A DNA stretch of 9,852 bases from NCBI GenBank assembly GCA_003223695.1, contig QHVY01000170.1:1-9852 (forward strand), in the 5' to 3' direction. Shown piece after piece: positions 1-5,629 of this stretch; position 1 is the first letter of the stretch; the number at the start of each line of letters is the position of its first letter. The translations under genes and the position numbers were made by a program. Source of the stretch: Acidobacteriota bacterium. GTDB lineage: Bacteria > Acidobacteriota > Thermoanaerobaculia > Gp7-AA8. The notes under the pieces were generated by a model. The model was not told the origin of the DNA. It made no database searches and saw only the letters and a list, made by a program, of their open reading frames with translations.

Positions 1-126
1 TGTAATGGTGCACACCGCCGCAACCGAGGCGGAGATGTTCAGATTGGCGGACGCAGAGCCGGCGAAAGCCGGAACCGAGACTGCGAAAGCCGTCAGGGCG
101 ATGAGGGAGAGAATCGTGCGCTTCAT
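1..126 (-). CDS. Spore coat U / Csu-type pilin-like secreted protein (5' end only)
   Basis: Only the first 42 codons lie in the window; the gene continues off the left edge. The protein begins MKRTILSLIALTAF and has a textbook Sec signal peptide: two basic residues, a hydrophobic core at residues 5-20 and a likely cut after VPAFA (residue 22). The mature N-terminus reads GSASANLNISASVAAVCTI. An Ala/Ser-rich beta strand ending in a V-x-A-x-C-x-I motif is typical of the SCPU domain found in secreted coat-like proteins and in the major subunits of archaic chaperone-usher (Csu) pili. The start is fixed by a good Shine-Dalgarno sequence, AAGGAG, 8 bases before the ATG. The chaperone, usher and tip genes expected of a Csu operon would lie to the left, outside the window. 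The family call is an inference from a short N-terminus and could be another secreted beta-sandwich protein. Confidence 0.66.
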   Translation of the reverse strand, partial: MKRTILSLIALTAFAVSVPAFAGSASANLNISASVAAVCTIT

Positions 127-399
127 TTTCGTTGCTCCTTACCTTGTTTGTTGTTGTCCGATTTCTACTGTCACTGTCGTTCCGCACCCGCGGCTTCGAC
201 GTGTGCACAAGGTAAGGTCGGGTGTGTGAGCGTTTAGGAGGCGAAGAATGAATTGTTCGTCAGCCCGGCGTTTTCCTTGGGCCACCCGTCATTCATCCGC
301 TCACCCGCTGTGAAAACCCTGTCAAAGCGGTATTGAGCGTTTTTCCCTCTCTCTGCGGCGGGAAGTTGAGATCTATTTTAGACGGAATTATTGAATAGT
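127..399. other. Intergenic leader between two secreted-protein genes
   Basis: These 273 bases separate the end of the 150-residue secreted protein from the start of the SCPU-like gene, both on the minus strand. Apart from the Shine-Dalgarno site next to the downstream gene I see no strong promoter, no hairpin with a T-run and no RNA gene. A TAGAAA hexamer on the minus strand could be a -10 element, but it has no acceptable -35 partner. The space is generous for an operon, so the downstream gene probably has its own promoter. Confidence 0.4.
135..140 (-). promoter_or_regulatory. Shine-Dalgarno site of the SCPU-like gene
   Basis: The minus strand reads AAGGAG here, followed by 8 bases and then ATG at 126-124. 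It fixes the start of the partial secreted protein and shows that canonical Shine-Dalgarno initiation is used in this genome. Confidence 0.7.
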
Positions 400-852
400 C
401 TAGAGTGAGCCGGCGCCGAATTGCAGCGGCCACGCGTACGTGCCCGGTTCCGTACCCGGCGCCAGCATCAGCCTCACGTTGAGGGCGCCCGCTGTCGTCC
501 CTTGCTGATATGGGCGGGTAAGCCAAGCGCCGTCGGCACCGACGGTCGCCAGGGTGTTTCCCCAGTTGATGTCGGCGCGGCTGAACGGATAGGTGAGCGG
601 CTGGAACTGAACAGTGTAGCCATTCGCGGCGTTGCTGCGGACGTGGAATAGAACTGATTGAGGCAGATCGACATAGCCTCGCGCGACGTCGTCAGAGCTG
701 ATTTCGATGCTCGCTGGCTGACTGTCGACTGTGAGGATCGTCCTGGCGACGACTTCGACGGATACACCTAGCTGAGCTGATTTCGAAGCGGCGGAGAGAG
801 GGGTGGCCACGACCATTGCCGCAAGGAGAAACGTCGAAATCGTCTTGCTCAT
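400..852 (-). CDS. Small secreted beta-rich protein, possibly pilin-like
   Basis: A 150-residue protein starting MSKTISTFLLAAMVVATPLSA, with a clear Sec signal peptide and a likely cut near residue 21 (LSA or SAA). The mature part (about 129 residues) has alternating hydrophobic strands, one 'NAANGYTVQFQ' strand (residues 74-84) and a C-terminal LNVRLMLAPGTEPGTYAWPL stretch (124-143). That segment resembles the 'V-x-V-x-V-PAGTxPGTY' strand pairs of secreted beta-sandwich proteins. I see no cysteine in the mature chain and no catalytic motif. An in-frame ATG eight codons upstream (876) exists, but the 852 start puts Met directly before the signal peptide and has AGAAGG a few bases upstream. 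The upstream ATG would add a polar MSLAQKGR. The SCPU-like gene downstream on the same strand suggests a shared extracellular role such as surface fibre or coat. I do not recognise the family; only 'secreted, beta-rich' is well supported. Confidence 0.75.
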   Translation of the reverse strand: MSKTISTFLLAAMVVATPLSAASKSAQLGVSVEVVARTILTVDSQPASIEISSDDVARGYVDLPQSVLFHVRSNAANGYTVQFQPLTYPFSRADINWGNTLATVGADGAWLTRPYQQGTTAGALNVRLMLAPGTEPGTYAWPLQFGAGSL

Positions 853-1048
853 GCGCCCCTTCTGCGCAAGCGACATTCCTACGGTTCTGTCGAGGTAACT
901 GACTGAAGAATCAGGTGATGATGCCGATTCTACAAGGCCGTCCCTGTTCAGAATTCACTCAATCGTCCAAAGTCCGGACAAACCCGCCCAACACCCGTAG
1001 TGCGCCGCTTTTCGCCTGTCTCTGTTTTCGTTCAGCGCTCGGGAAACC

Positions 1049-1064
1049 CGTGATGCTCGTCACA
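1049..1064. promoter_or_regulatory. CRP/FNR-family-like operator
   Basis: The sequence CGTGATGCTCGTCACA matches the TGTGA-N6-TCACA consensus of CRP-type regulators at nine of ten half-site positions. Read on the minus strand it is TGTGACGAGCATCACG, a perfect left half. It lies about 200 bases upstream of the minus-strand secreted protein gene. It is distant for a classical activator site unless the transcription start is far upstream of the ORF. This is a sequence match only; the regulator is not in the window. Confidence 0.35.
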
Positions 1065-1092
1065 ATAGGATGAAACGAACTGTTTCGCACTA

Positions 1093-1104
1093 TACCAATC
1101 GGTA
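1093..1104. promoter_or_regulatory. TACC-aatc-GGTA palindrome, possible TetR-type operator
   Basis: A perfect 4-base inverted repeat (TACC/GGTA) around a 4-base centre. ACC-N4-GGT palindromes are common in operators of TetR-family repressors, but arms this short also occur by chance. It sits about 55 bases after the end of etfA and about 30 bases from the CRP-like site, with a GAAAC/GTTTC repeat between them. Confidence 0.2.
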
Positions 1105-1161
1105 GGCAAAATGGATTCCTCTTTTCCGGAAGAAATACCGCTGCAGCGCGAAAAAAGTTGG

Positions 1162-2118
1162 CTAGTGCGCTTTGGCATTCTTGACTTCTTCAGTCAGCGC
1201 AGGAACGATCTGAAAAAGGTCGCCGACCACTCCCAAATCCGCCACGCGGAAAATCGGTGCCTCGGGATCCTTATTGATTGCCACTATGTGCTTTGAGGAC
1301 GACATCCCTGCGAGGTGCTGGATAGCTCCTGAGACCCCAGCAGCTATATAAAGGTTGGGACTGACCACCCGACCGGTCTGCCCCACCTGGTGCTGATGAT
1401 CGATCCAGCCGGCATCGACAGTCGCGCGAGAAGCACCGACGGCCCCGCCGATGGCGTGAGCGAGGTCGCGGATCAGCGAGAAGTTCGCCGCTTCCTTCAA
1501 ACCGCGGCCGCCTGAGACGATGATGTCTGCTTCAGCGATCGTCAGCTCACCCGCTTCCGGAGTTCTCGTTTCCAGGAGCTTCGCTTTGGCCTGAATCTGC
1601 GGGACCGTGATATCAACGACTTCCGCCGCCCCGTCGCCCGACTCTTCCGGCGGAAACGCGTTCGGCCGAGTGGTGGCAATTGCCGGATTGCCGCCCACGT
1701 CGACGGTCGCAAAAGCCTTTCCGGAGTAGACAGGCCGGCGCGCCCGAAGTTTTCCATCGATCCATTCCAGACGATCGACGTCTGACGCAACGCCGACGTT
1801 CAGCCGCGCTGCGATGCGAGGAGCGAGGTCGCGGCCGTTCGAGGTCCCGCCAAGCAAAAAGATCGAAGGCTGCATCTGTGAGATCGCCTGCTGCACGGCG
1901 GCGGCGTAAGTCTCGGTGGCGTACGGCCCGACAGCCGCGACGTAGACTTTTTTTGCGCCGTAGAGTCCTGCATCCGCGGCCGCAGCTCGATCAGTCGCGA
2001 ATGCTGCGAGGTCGCCTCCCGCCGCAGCGGCCAACTTCCGCCCGATCGAAAGCGCTTCACGCGATGCTCTCTTCAGCTTTCCATCCTTCACTTCCGCGAA
2101 AACGAGAACGCCGGCCAT
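1162..2118 (-). CDS. etfA: Electron transfer flavoprotein alpha subunit
   Basis: EtfA, 318 residues, the normal family length. With EtfB it forms the soluble FAD-containing heterodimer that accepts electrons from acyl-CoA and other dehydrogenases and passes them to ETF:quinone oxidoreductase at the membrane. The N-terminal Rossmann-like domain spans about residues 1-185. The C-terminal FAD domain shows SGGRGLK (202-208), SRATVDAGW (230-238), HQVGQTG (243-249), the EtfA signature LYIAAGVSGAIQHLAGM (256-272) and INKDPEAPIF (281-290). The ATG overlaps the TGA of etfB by one base (TGATG), with AAAGG about 7 bases upstream, so the pair is translationally coupled. Neither the dehydrogenases nor ETF-QO are in the window. 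No bifurcating partner genes are visible, so a housekeeping type is assumed. Confidence 0.97.
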   Translation of the reverse strand: MAGVLVFAEVKDGKLKRASREALSIGRKLAAAAGGDLAAFATDRAAAADAGLYGAKKVYVAAVGPYATETYAAAVQQAISQMQPSIFLLGGTSNGRDLAPRIAARLNVGVASDVDRLEWIDGKLRARRPVYSGKAFATVDVGGNPAIATTRPNAFPPEESGDGAAEVVDITVPQIQAKAKLLETRTPEAGELTIAEADIIVSGGRGLKEAANFSLIRDLAHAIGGAVGASRATVDAGWIDHQHQVGQTGRVVSPNLYIAAGVSGAIQHLAGMSSSKHIVAINKDPEAPIFRVADLGVVGDLFQIVPALTEEVKNAKAH

Positions 2119-2897
2119 CAGAGTACCTTTGCTTCCTCGCGGATGTACTTCAGGATTTCTTTCGCTGCCGCGGCAGGATCGGCGCCGTCGATCTTCCGGC
2201 CGCCTTTTTTCTCAGGCGGCAACTCGATGGCCACAGTCGTCACGCGCTGATTGAAGATGTCGGAGTCCTGCAGCCCGAGATCGGCGACGCTCTTCGTTTC
2301 GATCGTGATCTTTTTCGCCGCCATAATCCCCTTCAACGACGCATACCTCGGCTCATTCAATCCTTTTTGCGCCGTGATCACCGCTGGAAGCGCTGCTTCG
2401 ATGATCTCCTCTGCACCTTCGATCTCCCGATGCGCAGTCGCTTTGCCGTCACCGACCTCGAGATGCGTCACGACATTCACCTGCGGATAGCCGAGTAGCT
2501 CCGCGACCATCGGTCCGACGAGAGAGTTATCTGTACCGACGCCCTGCTTCCCAAAGAAGACGAGATCGTGAGGCGTGGACTTGATCGCCGCGGCGAGCAC
2601 TTTGGCGATGCCCAGCGAGTCCGCGTCGGCAACTTCGCCTTTGATGTGCAGAGCTTGTGTCGCGCCGCGCGCGAGGCATTCGCGCAACGCCTGCTGGGCA
2701 CGATCGGGCCCGAAGCTGATGACCGTCACATCGCCGCCTTTCGCCTCTTTGACCCGGATTGCCTCCTCGAGCGCGAATTCGTCGTACGGCGAGACGATGA
2801 ACTTCAAACCGGCTTCGTCGATTCGCCGTCCGCCGGCGGCGATTTTGATTCGTGCTTCAGTGTCGGGAACCTGAGCGATGCAGACGACGGAGTTCAA
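2118..2897 (-). CDS. etfB: Electron transfer flavoprotein beta subunit
   Basis: EtfB, 259 residues, the AMP-binding partner of EtfA. It opens with MNSVVCIAQVPDTE, which lines up with the usual MKxVVCxKQVPDTE start. The nucleotide-binding stretch GKQGVGTDNSLVGPM covers residues 116-130, and the dehydrogenase-docking 'recognition loop' PRYASLKGIMAAKK covers 183-196, with the anchor leucine probably L188. The start codon is TTG: the upstream frame is closed by a TAG four codons earlier, and no other start precedes the conserved N-terminus. There is no Shine-Dalgarno sequence. Instead a well-spaced TTGCGA/TAGAAT promoter ends 9 bases before the TTG, suggesting a nearly leaderless message. The gene is first in an etfBA operon and divergent from the hfq-like gene. 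Confidence 0.96.
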   Translation of the reverse strand: MNSVVCIAQVPDTEARIKIAAGGRRIDEAGLKFIVSPYDEFALEEAIRVKEAKGGDVTVISFGPDRAQQALRECLARGATQALHIKGEVADADSLGIAKVLAAAIKSTPHDLVFFGKQGVGTDNSLVGPMVAELLGYPQVNVVTHLEVGDGKATAHREIEGAEEIIEAALPAVITAQKGLNEPRYASLKGIMAAKKITIETKSVADLGLQDSDIFNQRVTTVAIELPPEKKGGRKIDGADPAAAAKEILKYIREEAKVL

Positions 2898-2906
2898 ACG
2901 GCGGGC

Positions 2907-2935
2907 ATTCTACGAACACGGCACGAGGTTCGCAA
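2907..2935 (-). promoter_or_regulatory. Predicted sigma-70-type promoter of etfBA
   Basis: On the minus strand a -35 box TTGCGA (2935-2930) and a -10 box TAGAAT (2912-2907) are separated by exactly 17 bases. Transcription would begin about 7 bases on, within two or three bases of the TTG start of etfB. The spacer contains an imperfect operator-like inverted repeat, CGAAC-N10-GTTCG (2913-2932). Consensus match and spacing are seen directly; promoter activity is inferred. Confidence 0.5.
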
Positions 2936-2978
2936 ACACGATTTTCAGTAACGCAAATCTCGGTCTCAGCAGAGAAAC

Positions 2979-2983
2979 GGAGG
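2979..2983 (+). promoter_or_regulatory. Strong Shine-Dalgarno site of the hfq-like gene
   Basis: GGAGG is followed 6 bases later by the ATG at 2990. This decides the start against the longer frame beginning at 2852, which would run through the divergent promoter and into etfB antisense. Confidence 0.8.
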
Positions 2984-2989
2984 AAGCGG

Positions 2990-3328
2990 ATGGCATACTC
3001 GAACCGGCCATACGGGGATGATGGAAACGGAGTCGTTCGCAAATTCTTTCGGCCCATGACGAATGACTACCGGCGAATGCCGAAGAATGGGCGTTCAATC
3101 AAACCGGCGCCGCCGGAGATGACGAACGCCGAGAGTTTCTACTACCTCAAGCAGATGAATACGAAAACGCCGATGGTCGTCGTCATGACCGACGGTGAGG
3201 AGATTCGCGGCTGGATCGAGTGGTACGACAAGAGCTGTCTGAAAGTGAATCGCGAAGGCGCTCCGAATTTGCTGATTCAGAAACACTGCATCAAGTATTT
3301 GTTCAAGCAGGAAGAAGAGTCTGTGTAG
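2990..3328 (+). CDS. hfq: Hfq-like Sm-fold RNA-binding protein with N-terminal extension
   Basis: A 112-residue protein whose residues 46-106 fit the bacterial Sm fold. AESFYYLKQM forms the N-terminal helix, PMVVVMTDGEEIRGWIEWYD the Sm1 strands (conserved G-x-I-x-x-[YF]-D), and LLIQKHCIKYLF the Sm2 strand, matching the YKHAI core of Hfq. Hfq hexamers bind small RNAs and mRNAs and act in post-transcriptional control. Two features differ from enterobacterial Hfq: about 45 residues of basic, Arg/Asn/Pro-rich, probably disordered sequence precede the fold, and the tail after it is very short and acidic (KQEEESV). A strong Shine-Dalgarno site supports the full-length start. The gene is divergent from etfBA. 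Its TAG stop lies inside the outer stem of a cloverleaf repeat, and pdxA follows 60 bases on. The fold is near certain; whether it is a working sRNA chaperone is inference. Confidence 0.85.
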   Translation: MAYSNRPYGDDGNGVVRKFFRPMTNDYRRMPKNGRSIKPAPPEMTNAESFYYLKQMNTKTPMVVVMTDGEEIRGWIEWYDKSCLKVNREGAPNLLIQKHCIKYLFKQEEESV

Positions 3329-3375
3329 CGGCGGGCTTTAGCCCGCTGACGGCGGCCTGAAGGCCGCCGCTACAC
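3323..3375. repeat. REP-like three-way-junction inverted repeat
   Basis: An outer stem GTGTAGC (3323-3329) pairs with GCTACAC (3369-3375). It encloses two hairpins, GCGGGCT/AGCCCGC (3331-3337 with 3340-3346) and GGCGGCCT/AGGCCGCC (3351-3358 with 3361-3368). Every stem is perfectly complementary. The ends alone can also form a 12-base stem, GTGTAGCGGCGG with CCGCCGCTACAC. There is no T-run after it, so it is not a standard intrinsic terminator. The form resembles dispersed extragenic palindromes (REP/RAYT type). Within the window it occurs once, so 'repeat' is inference from its shape. Confidence 0.65.
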
Positions 3376-3376
3376 G

Positions 3377-3382
3377 TAGAAT
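3377..3382 (+). promoter_or_regulatory. Possible -10 box of a leaderless pdxA transcript
   Basis: TAGAAT lies 6 bases before the GTG start of pdxA, so initiation at the usual distance would begin on the start codon itself. No -35 hexamer is recognisable; that position falls inside the second hairpin of the repeat. The same hexamer precedes etfB. Confidence 0.33.
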
Positions 3383-3388
3383 CCAAGC

Positions 3389-4288
3389 GTGAAGCCGCTG
3401 GCCATCACGCTCGGCGATCCCGCGGGAATCGGCGCTGAGGTCGTGTTCAAGGCGCTCGACTCGCTCGACGTTCCCGCACGCGTGTTCGGCAGCCGGGCGT
3501 ATTCGAATCCGCCGCGAAAGCTCGACTTTGTCGATGTCGGAGGATCGGGCGCGGTGAAATACGGCGTGATCTCGGCCGACTACGGCCGAATCGCGCTCGA
3601 TTCAATTGACACGGCCCTTCGCGCAATCGAATCGGGAGAATGCTCCGCATTAGTGACAGGGCCAATCAACAAACAGTCGATCGCCGCAGCCGGCTCCGAG
3701 TTTCCCGGCCACACAGAACTCCTCGCCTCGCGCGCCGGTTTGCGCCGATATGCACACGACTACGCGATGTACTTCGACTCACCGTCGATTCGCGCCGTGC
3801 TCCTCTCCGTACACACGCCGTTGCGCGACGCGGTGAAAACAATTCGTGCGCAAGACATCGCTGCGCTCGCGCGCCTCACGACACGCGAATACAAGCGCCT
3901 CTATGGCAAAACGCCGCGCATCGCCGCGGCGGCGGTAAACCCTCACGGCGGTGAGGGCGGGCGGTTCGGCGACGAAGAGCGCGAGATCGAGAGAGGCGTC
4001 GCAGCCGCGCGCGCTGAAGGCATCACGATCACCGGCCCGCATCCCGCGGACACGATCTTCCGTGCAAAATACGATGTGATCATGGCGATGTATCACGACC
4101 AGGCGCTGATTCCGATTAAGACGATGGCGTTCGATCGCGCGGTGAACGTCACCATTGGCCTGCCGTATCTGCGCGTCTCCGTCGATCACGGCACTGCATT
4201 CGACATTGCCGGAAAAGGTGTCGCCGACGCGGCGCCGATGCGCTACGCGATCGACTGGGCGGCACGATTCGCGGAGAGATTCACATGA
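3389..4288 (+). CDS. pdxA: 4-hydroxythreonine-4-phosphate dehydrogenase
   Basis: PdxA oxidises 4-phosphohydroxy-L-threonine with NAD(P), giving the aminoacetone phosphate precursor that PdxJ uses in DXP-dependent pyridoxal phosphate synthesis; it is cytoplasmic and metal-dependent. At 299 residues it is slightly shorter than the roughly 330 of E. coli. Motifs seen: LGDPAGIG (8-15), TGPINK (90-95), FPGHTE (105-110), VHTPLRD (141-147), NPHGGEGG (184-191), GPHPADTIF (216-224), MYHDQALIP (234-242) and DHGTAFDIAGKG (266-277). By alignment to E. coli H166/H211/D247/H266, the site residues are H142, H186, D221 and H236, all present. The start is GTG; an in-frame TAG four codons upstream leaves no alternative. 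There is no Shine-Dalgarno sequence and a TAGAAT lies 6 bases upstream. Its TGA overlaps the ATG of a small membrane peptide gene. Confidence 0.96.
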   Translation: MKPLAITLGDPAGIGAEVVFKALDSLDVPARVFGSRAYSNPPRKLDFVDVGGSGAVKYGVISADYGRIALDSIDTALRAIESGECSALVTGPINKQSIAAAGSEFPGHTELLASRAGLRRYAHDYAMYFDSPSIRAVLLSVHTPLRDAVKTIRAQDIAALARLTTREYKRLYGKTPRIAAAAVNPHGGEGGRFGDEEREIERGVAAARAEGITITGPHPADTIFRAKYDVIMAMYHDQALIPIKTMAFDRAVNVTIGLPYLRVSVDHGTAFDIAGKGVADAAPMRYAIDWAARFAERFT

Positions 4289-4425
4289 ACCGCTGGGCTG
4301 TCCGCATCCTGGGCATCCTCATCGTGATCGCGTTTCTCCTGTTGATGCTCAATCTTCAGAAACAACTCCTCACGCTCCAGAAGGAGCGGCAGGGGACGAC
4401 GACGACAACGTCGACGTCGCATTGA
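4285..4425 (+). CDS. Small single-span membrane peptide, coupled to pdxA
   Basis: A 46-residue frame, too short for usual ORF cut-offs. The N-terminus MNRWAVR is followed by one hydrophobic span of about 15-16 residues (8-22), a short Leu/Gln amphipathic segment NLQKQLLTLQKERQ (23-36) and a Thr/Ser tail (38-45) from an ACG-rich tract. Positive charge before the span suggests an N-in, single-pass inner-membrane peptide. Two features argue that it is real: its ATG overlaps the pdxA stop as ATGA, and a Shine-Dalgarno-like GGAGAG sits 6 bases upstream inside pdxA. Its last 56 bases are antisense to the end of the acyltransferase gene, so the two convergent genes overlap tail to tail. I do not recognise the family. 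Confidence 0.6.
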   Translation: MNRWAVRILGILIVIAFLLLMLNLQKQLLTLQKERQGTTTTTSTSH

Positions 4426-5629
4426 GCTCGCGCGCCACGGCGAGGATTTCATCGCGAATGCGCTGCTGTTGCGCGCCAAGGTCGCGGTGGTGAAGGCGTG
4501 CGGCGATGTCCTCGAATGTATCGGCAGCGATCAGCGCGACGTAGCCGAGAATCGGCTGCGCGATCAACACTGCGATTGCGAGCGGCAGCGTAAAGAAAAC
4601 TGCGATGGCAACCGCGATGGCGATCCACATCAACGGATACAGCACGAGTCCGCCGATCACTTTCAATGTGGCGACCATCTCATCTTCTTTGCTCGACAGA
4701 TGTGTGGCGAGAAATCCGATCAGCCGGTAAACGGGCCAGTGAATCGCCGCGCCGACGATGCCGATGGGCGCGAGAAGCAAGCGAGTCGGTTGAATTCGTT
4801 GCGCGCGATTCAATCGCTCGACATCGACTTCGCGAATTAACGACTCCAGCCGCGTGAGCCGGCCGGGATCGTGCTCGCGGAGATATGCGTAGCCGGCAAC
4901 GAATTGTCTGCGCAACTCGAGCTCGCGAGCCAGGGCGACGTCCTCTCCAGCGGAGAAGATCCTTTCCGCGCGGGCGATCAGCTCGAGTGCGGCATGCGAA
5001 TCCGCTTGCAAAGTGACATCAGCTAGAGCGCGCTCGATGGCATCCGTGAGTTTCTCGACAGACTCCTGACGGGGCTCACCGTTCGCGTCGACCGGCTCCG
5101 GATCGACGATGATCGGCGATCCGAAATACGCGAGCGCCGAGCTACGAAACGTTTGCTTCGCCGTGTAGTACAAGCCGGTCGGCACGATGCTCACGCGAAT
5201 CGAGGCGCCGAGGGCGATGCGCGCCGCGCCAGTTTTCAATTCGCGCAAACGCGGATCGCTGTGCGTTGTTCCTTCGGGAAAAATCGCGATGGCTCCGCCG
5301 CGCTGCAGAACCTCGCGCGCGCGGGCGAATGTCTCTCGATTGCCCGCTGTCGAAACGTTGTCCTGACGCCGATAAACCGGAATCGAATCGAACGCTCGCG
5401 CGACCCGGCCGACCAATGGCATTCGAAACAAAGGTGCCTTGGCCAGAAACGACACCGACCTTGGAGCGAAGCTGAGTAGAAACAGTGGATCGATCAGCGC
5501 GTTCGGGTGATTCACCGCGAAGATCACAGGCGCAGATTGCCGCACGTGCTCGATTCCGGCGAGCTCGATTCGCCTGAAGAAGACCTTCGCCACGATTCGG
5601 ATGATCGCGGCGACGCTTCGTCGGATCAT
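4370..5629 (-). CDS. PlsC-like membrane lysophospholipid/glycerophosphate acyltransferase
   Basis: A 419-residue protein with an N-terminal LPLAT domain. Motif I is NHPNALIDP (40-48), with the catalytic His 41 and an acidic partner at 47, the spacing seen in the 'NHPN-x-x-x-DP' glycerol-3-phosphate/DHAP-type acyltransferases rather than the HX4D of PlsC. FLAKAPLFRMPLVG covers 61-74, motif III is FPEGTTHSD (117-125), and VPTGLYYTAK follows (149-158). The acceptor is probably a lysophospholipid or glycerol phosphate. After a charged helical region (about 185-280) there are two or three membrane spans at 284-308 and 323-368. The tail is low-complexity Ser/Pro/Ala. The start used here (ATG 5629) overlaps the transporter stop as ATGA; an in-frame GTG at 5647 would add six residues. 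There is no Shine-Dalgarno site, so translation is probably coupled to the transporter. The exact acceptor and acyl donor cannot be read from sequence. Confidence 0.88.
   Translation of the reverse strand: MIRRSVAAIIRIVAKVFFRRIELAGIEHVRQSAPVIFAVNHPNALIDPLFLLSFAPRSVSFLAKAPLFRMPLVGRVARAFDSIPVYRRQDNVSTAGNRETFARAREVLQRGGAIAIFPEGTTHSDPRLRELKTGAARIALGASIRVSIVPTGLYYTAKQTFRSSALAYFGSPIIVDPEPVDANGEPRQESVEKLTDAIERALADVTLQADSHAALELIARAERIFSAGEDVALARELELRRQFVAGYAYLREHDPGRLTRLESLIREVDVERLNRAQRIQPTRLLLAPIGIVGAAIHWPVYRLIGFLATHLSSKEDEMVATLKVIGGLVLYPLMWIAIAVAIAVFFTLPLAIAVLIAQPILGYVALIAADTFEDIAARLHHRDLGAQQQRIRDEILAVARELNATSTLSSSSPAAPSGA

Larger units (their letters stand above)
853..1161. other. 309-base non-coding region with clustered palindromes
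   Basis: No convincing gene lies here; a 61-codon plus-strand frame at 1111-1296 runs into etfA antisense and has no Shine-Dalgarno site. The region follows etfA and precedes the small secreted protein gene, both read leftwards, so it should hold the promoter of the latter. It contains a CRP/FNR-like palindrome (1049-1064), a GAAAC/GTTTC inverted repeat (1072-1086) and a TACC-aatc-GGTA palindrome (1093-1104). On the minus strand a TAGAAT hexamer (927-932) could be the -10 box, giving a leader of about 70 bases, but no good -35 was found. No hairpin plus T-run terminator for etfA was seen. Confidence 0.45.

Noticed and set aside
1139..1148. CGCTGCAGCG palindrome just past etfA as a terminator
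   Set aside because: It has no loop and no T-run downstream on the minus strand; the T-run lies on the wrong side.
1680..2498. 272-codon plus-strand open frame opposite etfA/etfB
   Set aside because: It is antisense to two certain genes, is Arg/Ser/Pro-rich with no motif, and has no Shine-Dalgarno site. It is a by-product of GC-rich codon use.
2852..2989. Longer N-terminus for the hfq-like protein (46 extra codons)
   Set aside because: It would run through etfB antisense and the etfBA promoter. The GGAGG site 6 bases before the ATG at 2990 marks the real start.
3329..3376. Intrinsic terminator between hfq and pdxA
   Set aside because: The hairpins are strong but no T-run follows on either strand, so I call it a structured repeat rather than a rho-independent terminator.
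4396..4419. ACG/TCG triplet run as a tandem repeat element
   Set aside because: It is short and imperfect, and it simply encodes the Thr/Ser tail of the small peptide and, antisense, the tail region of the acyltransferase.
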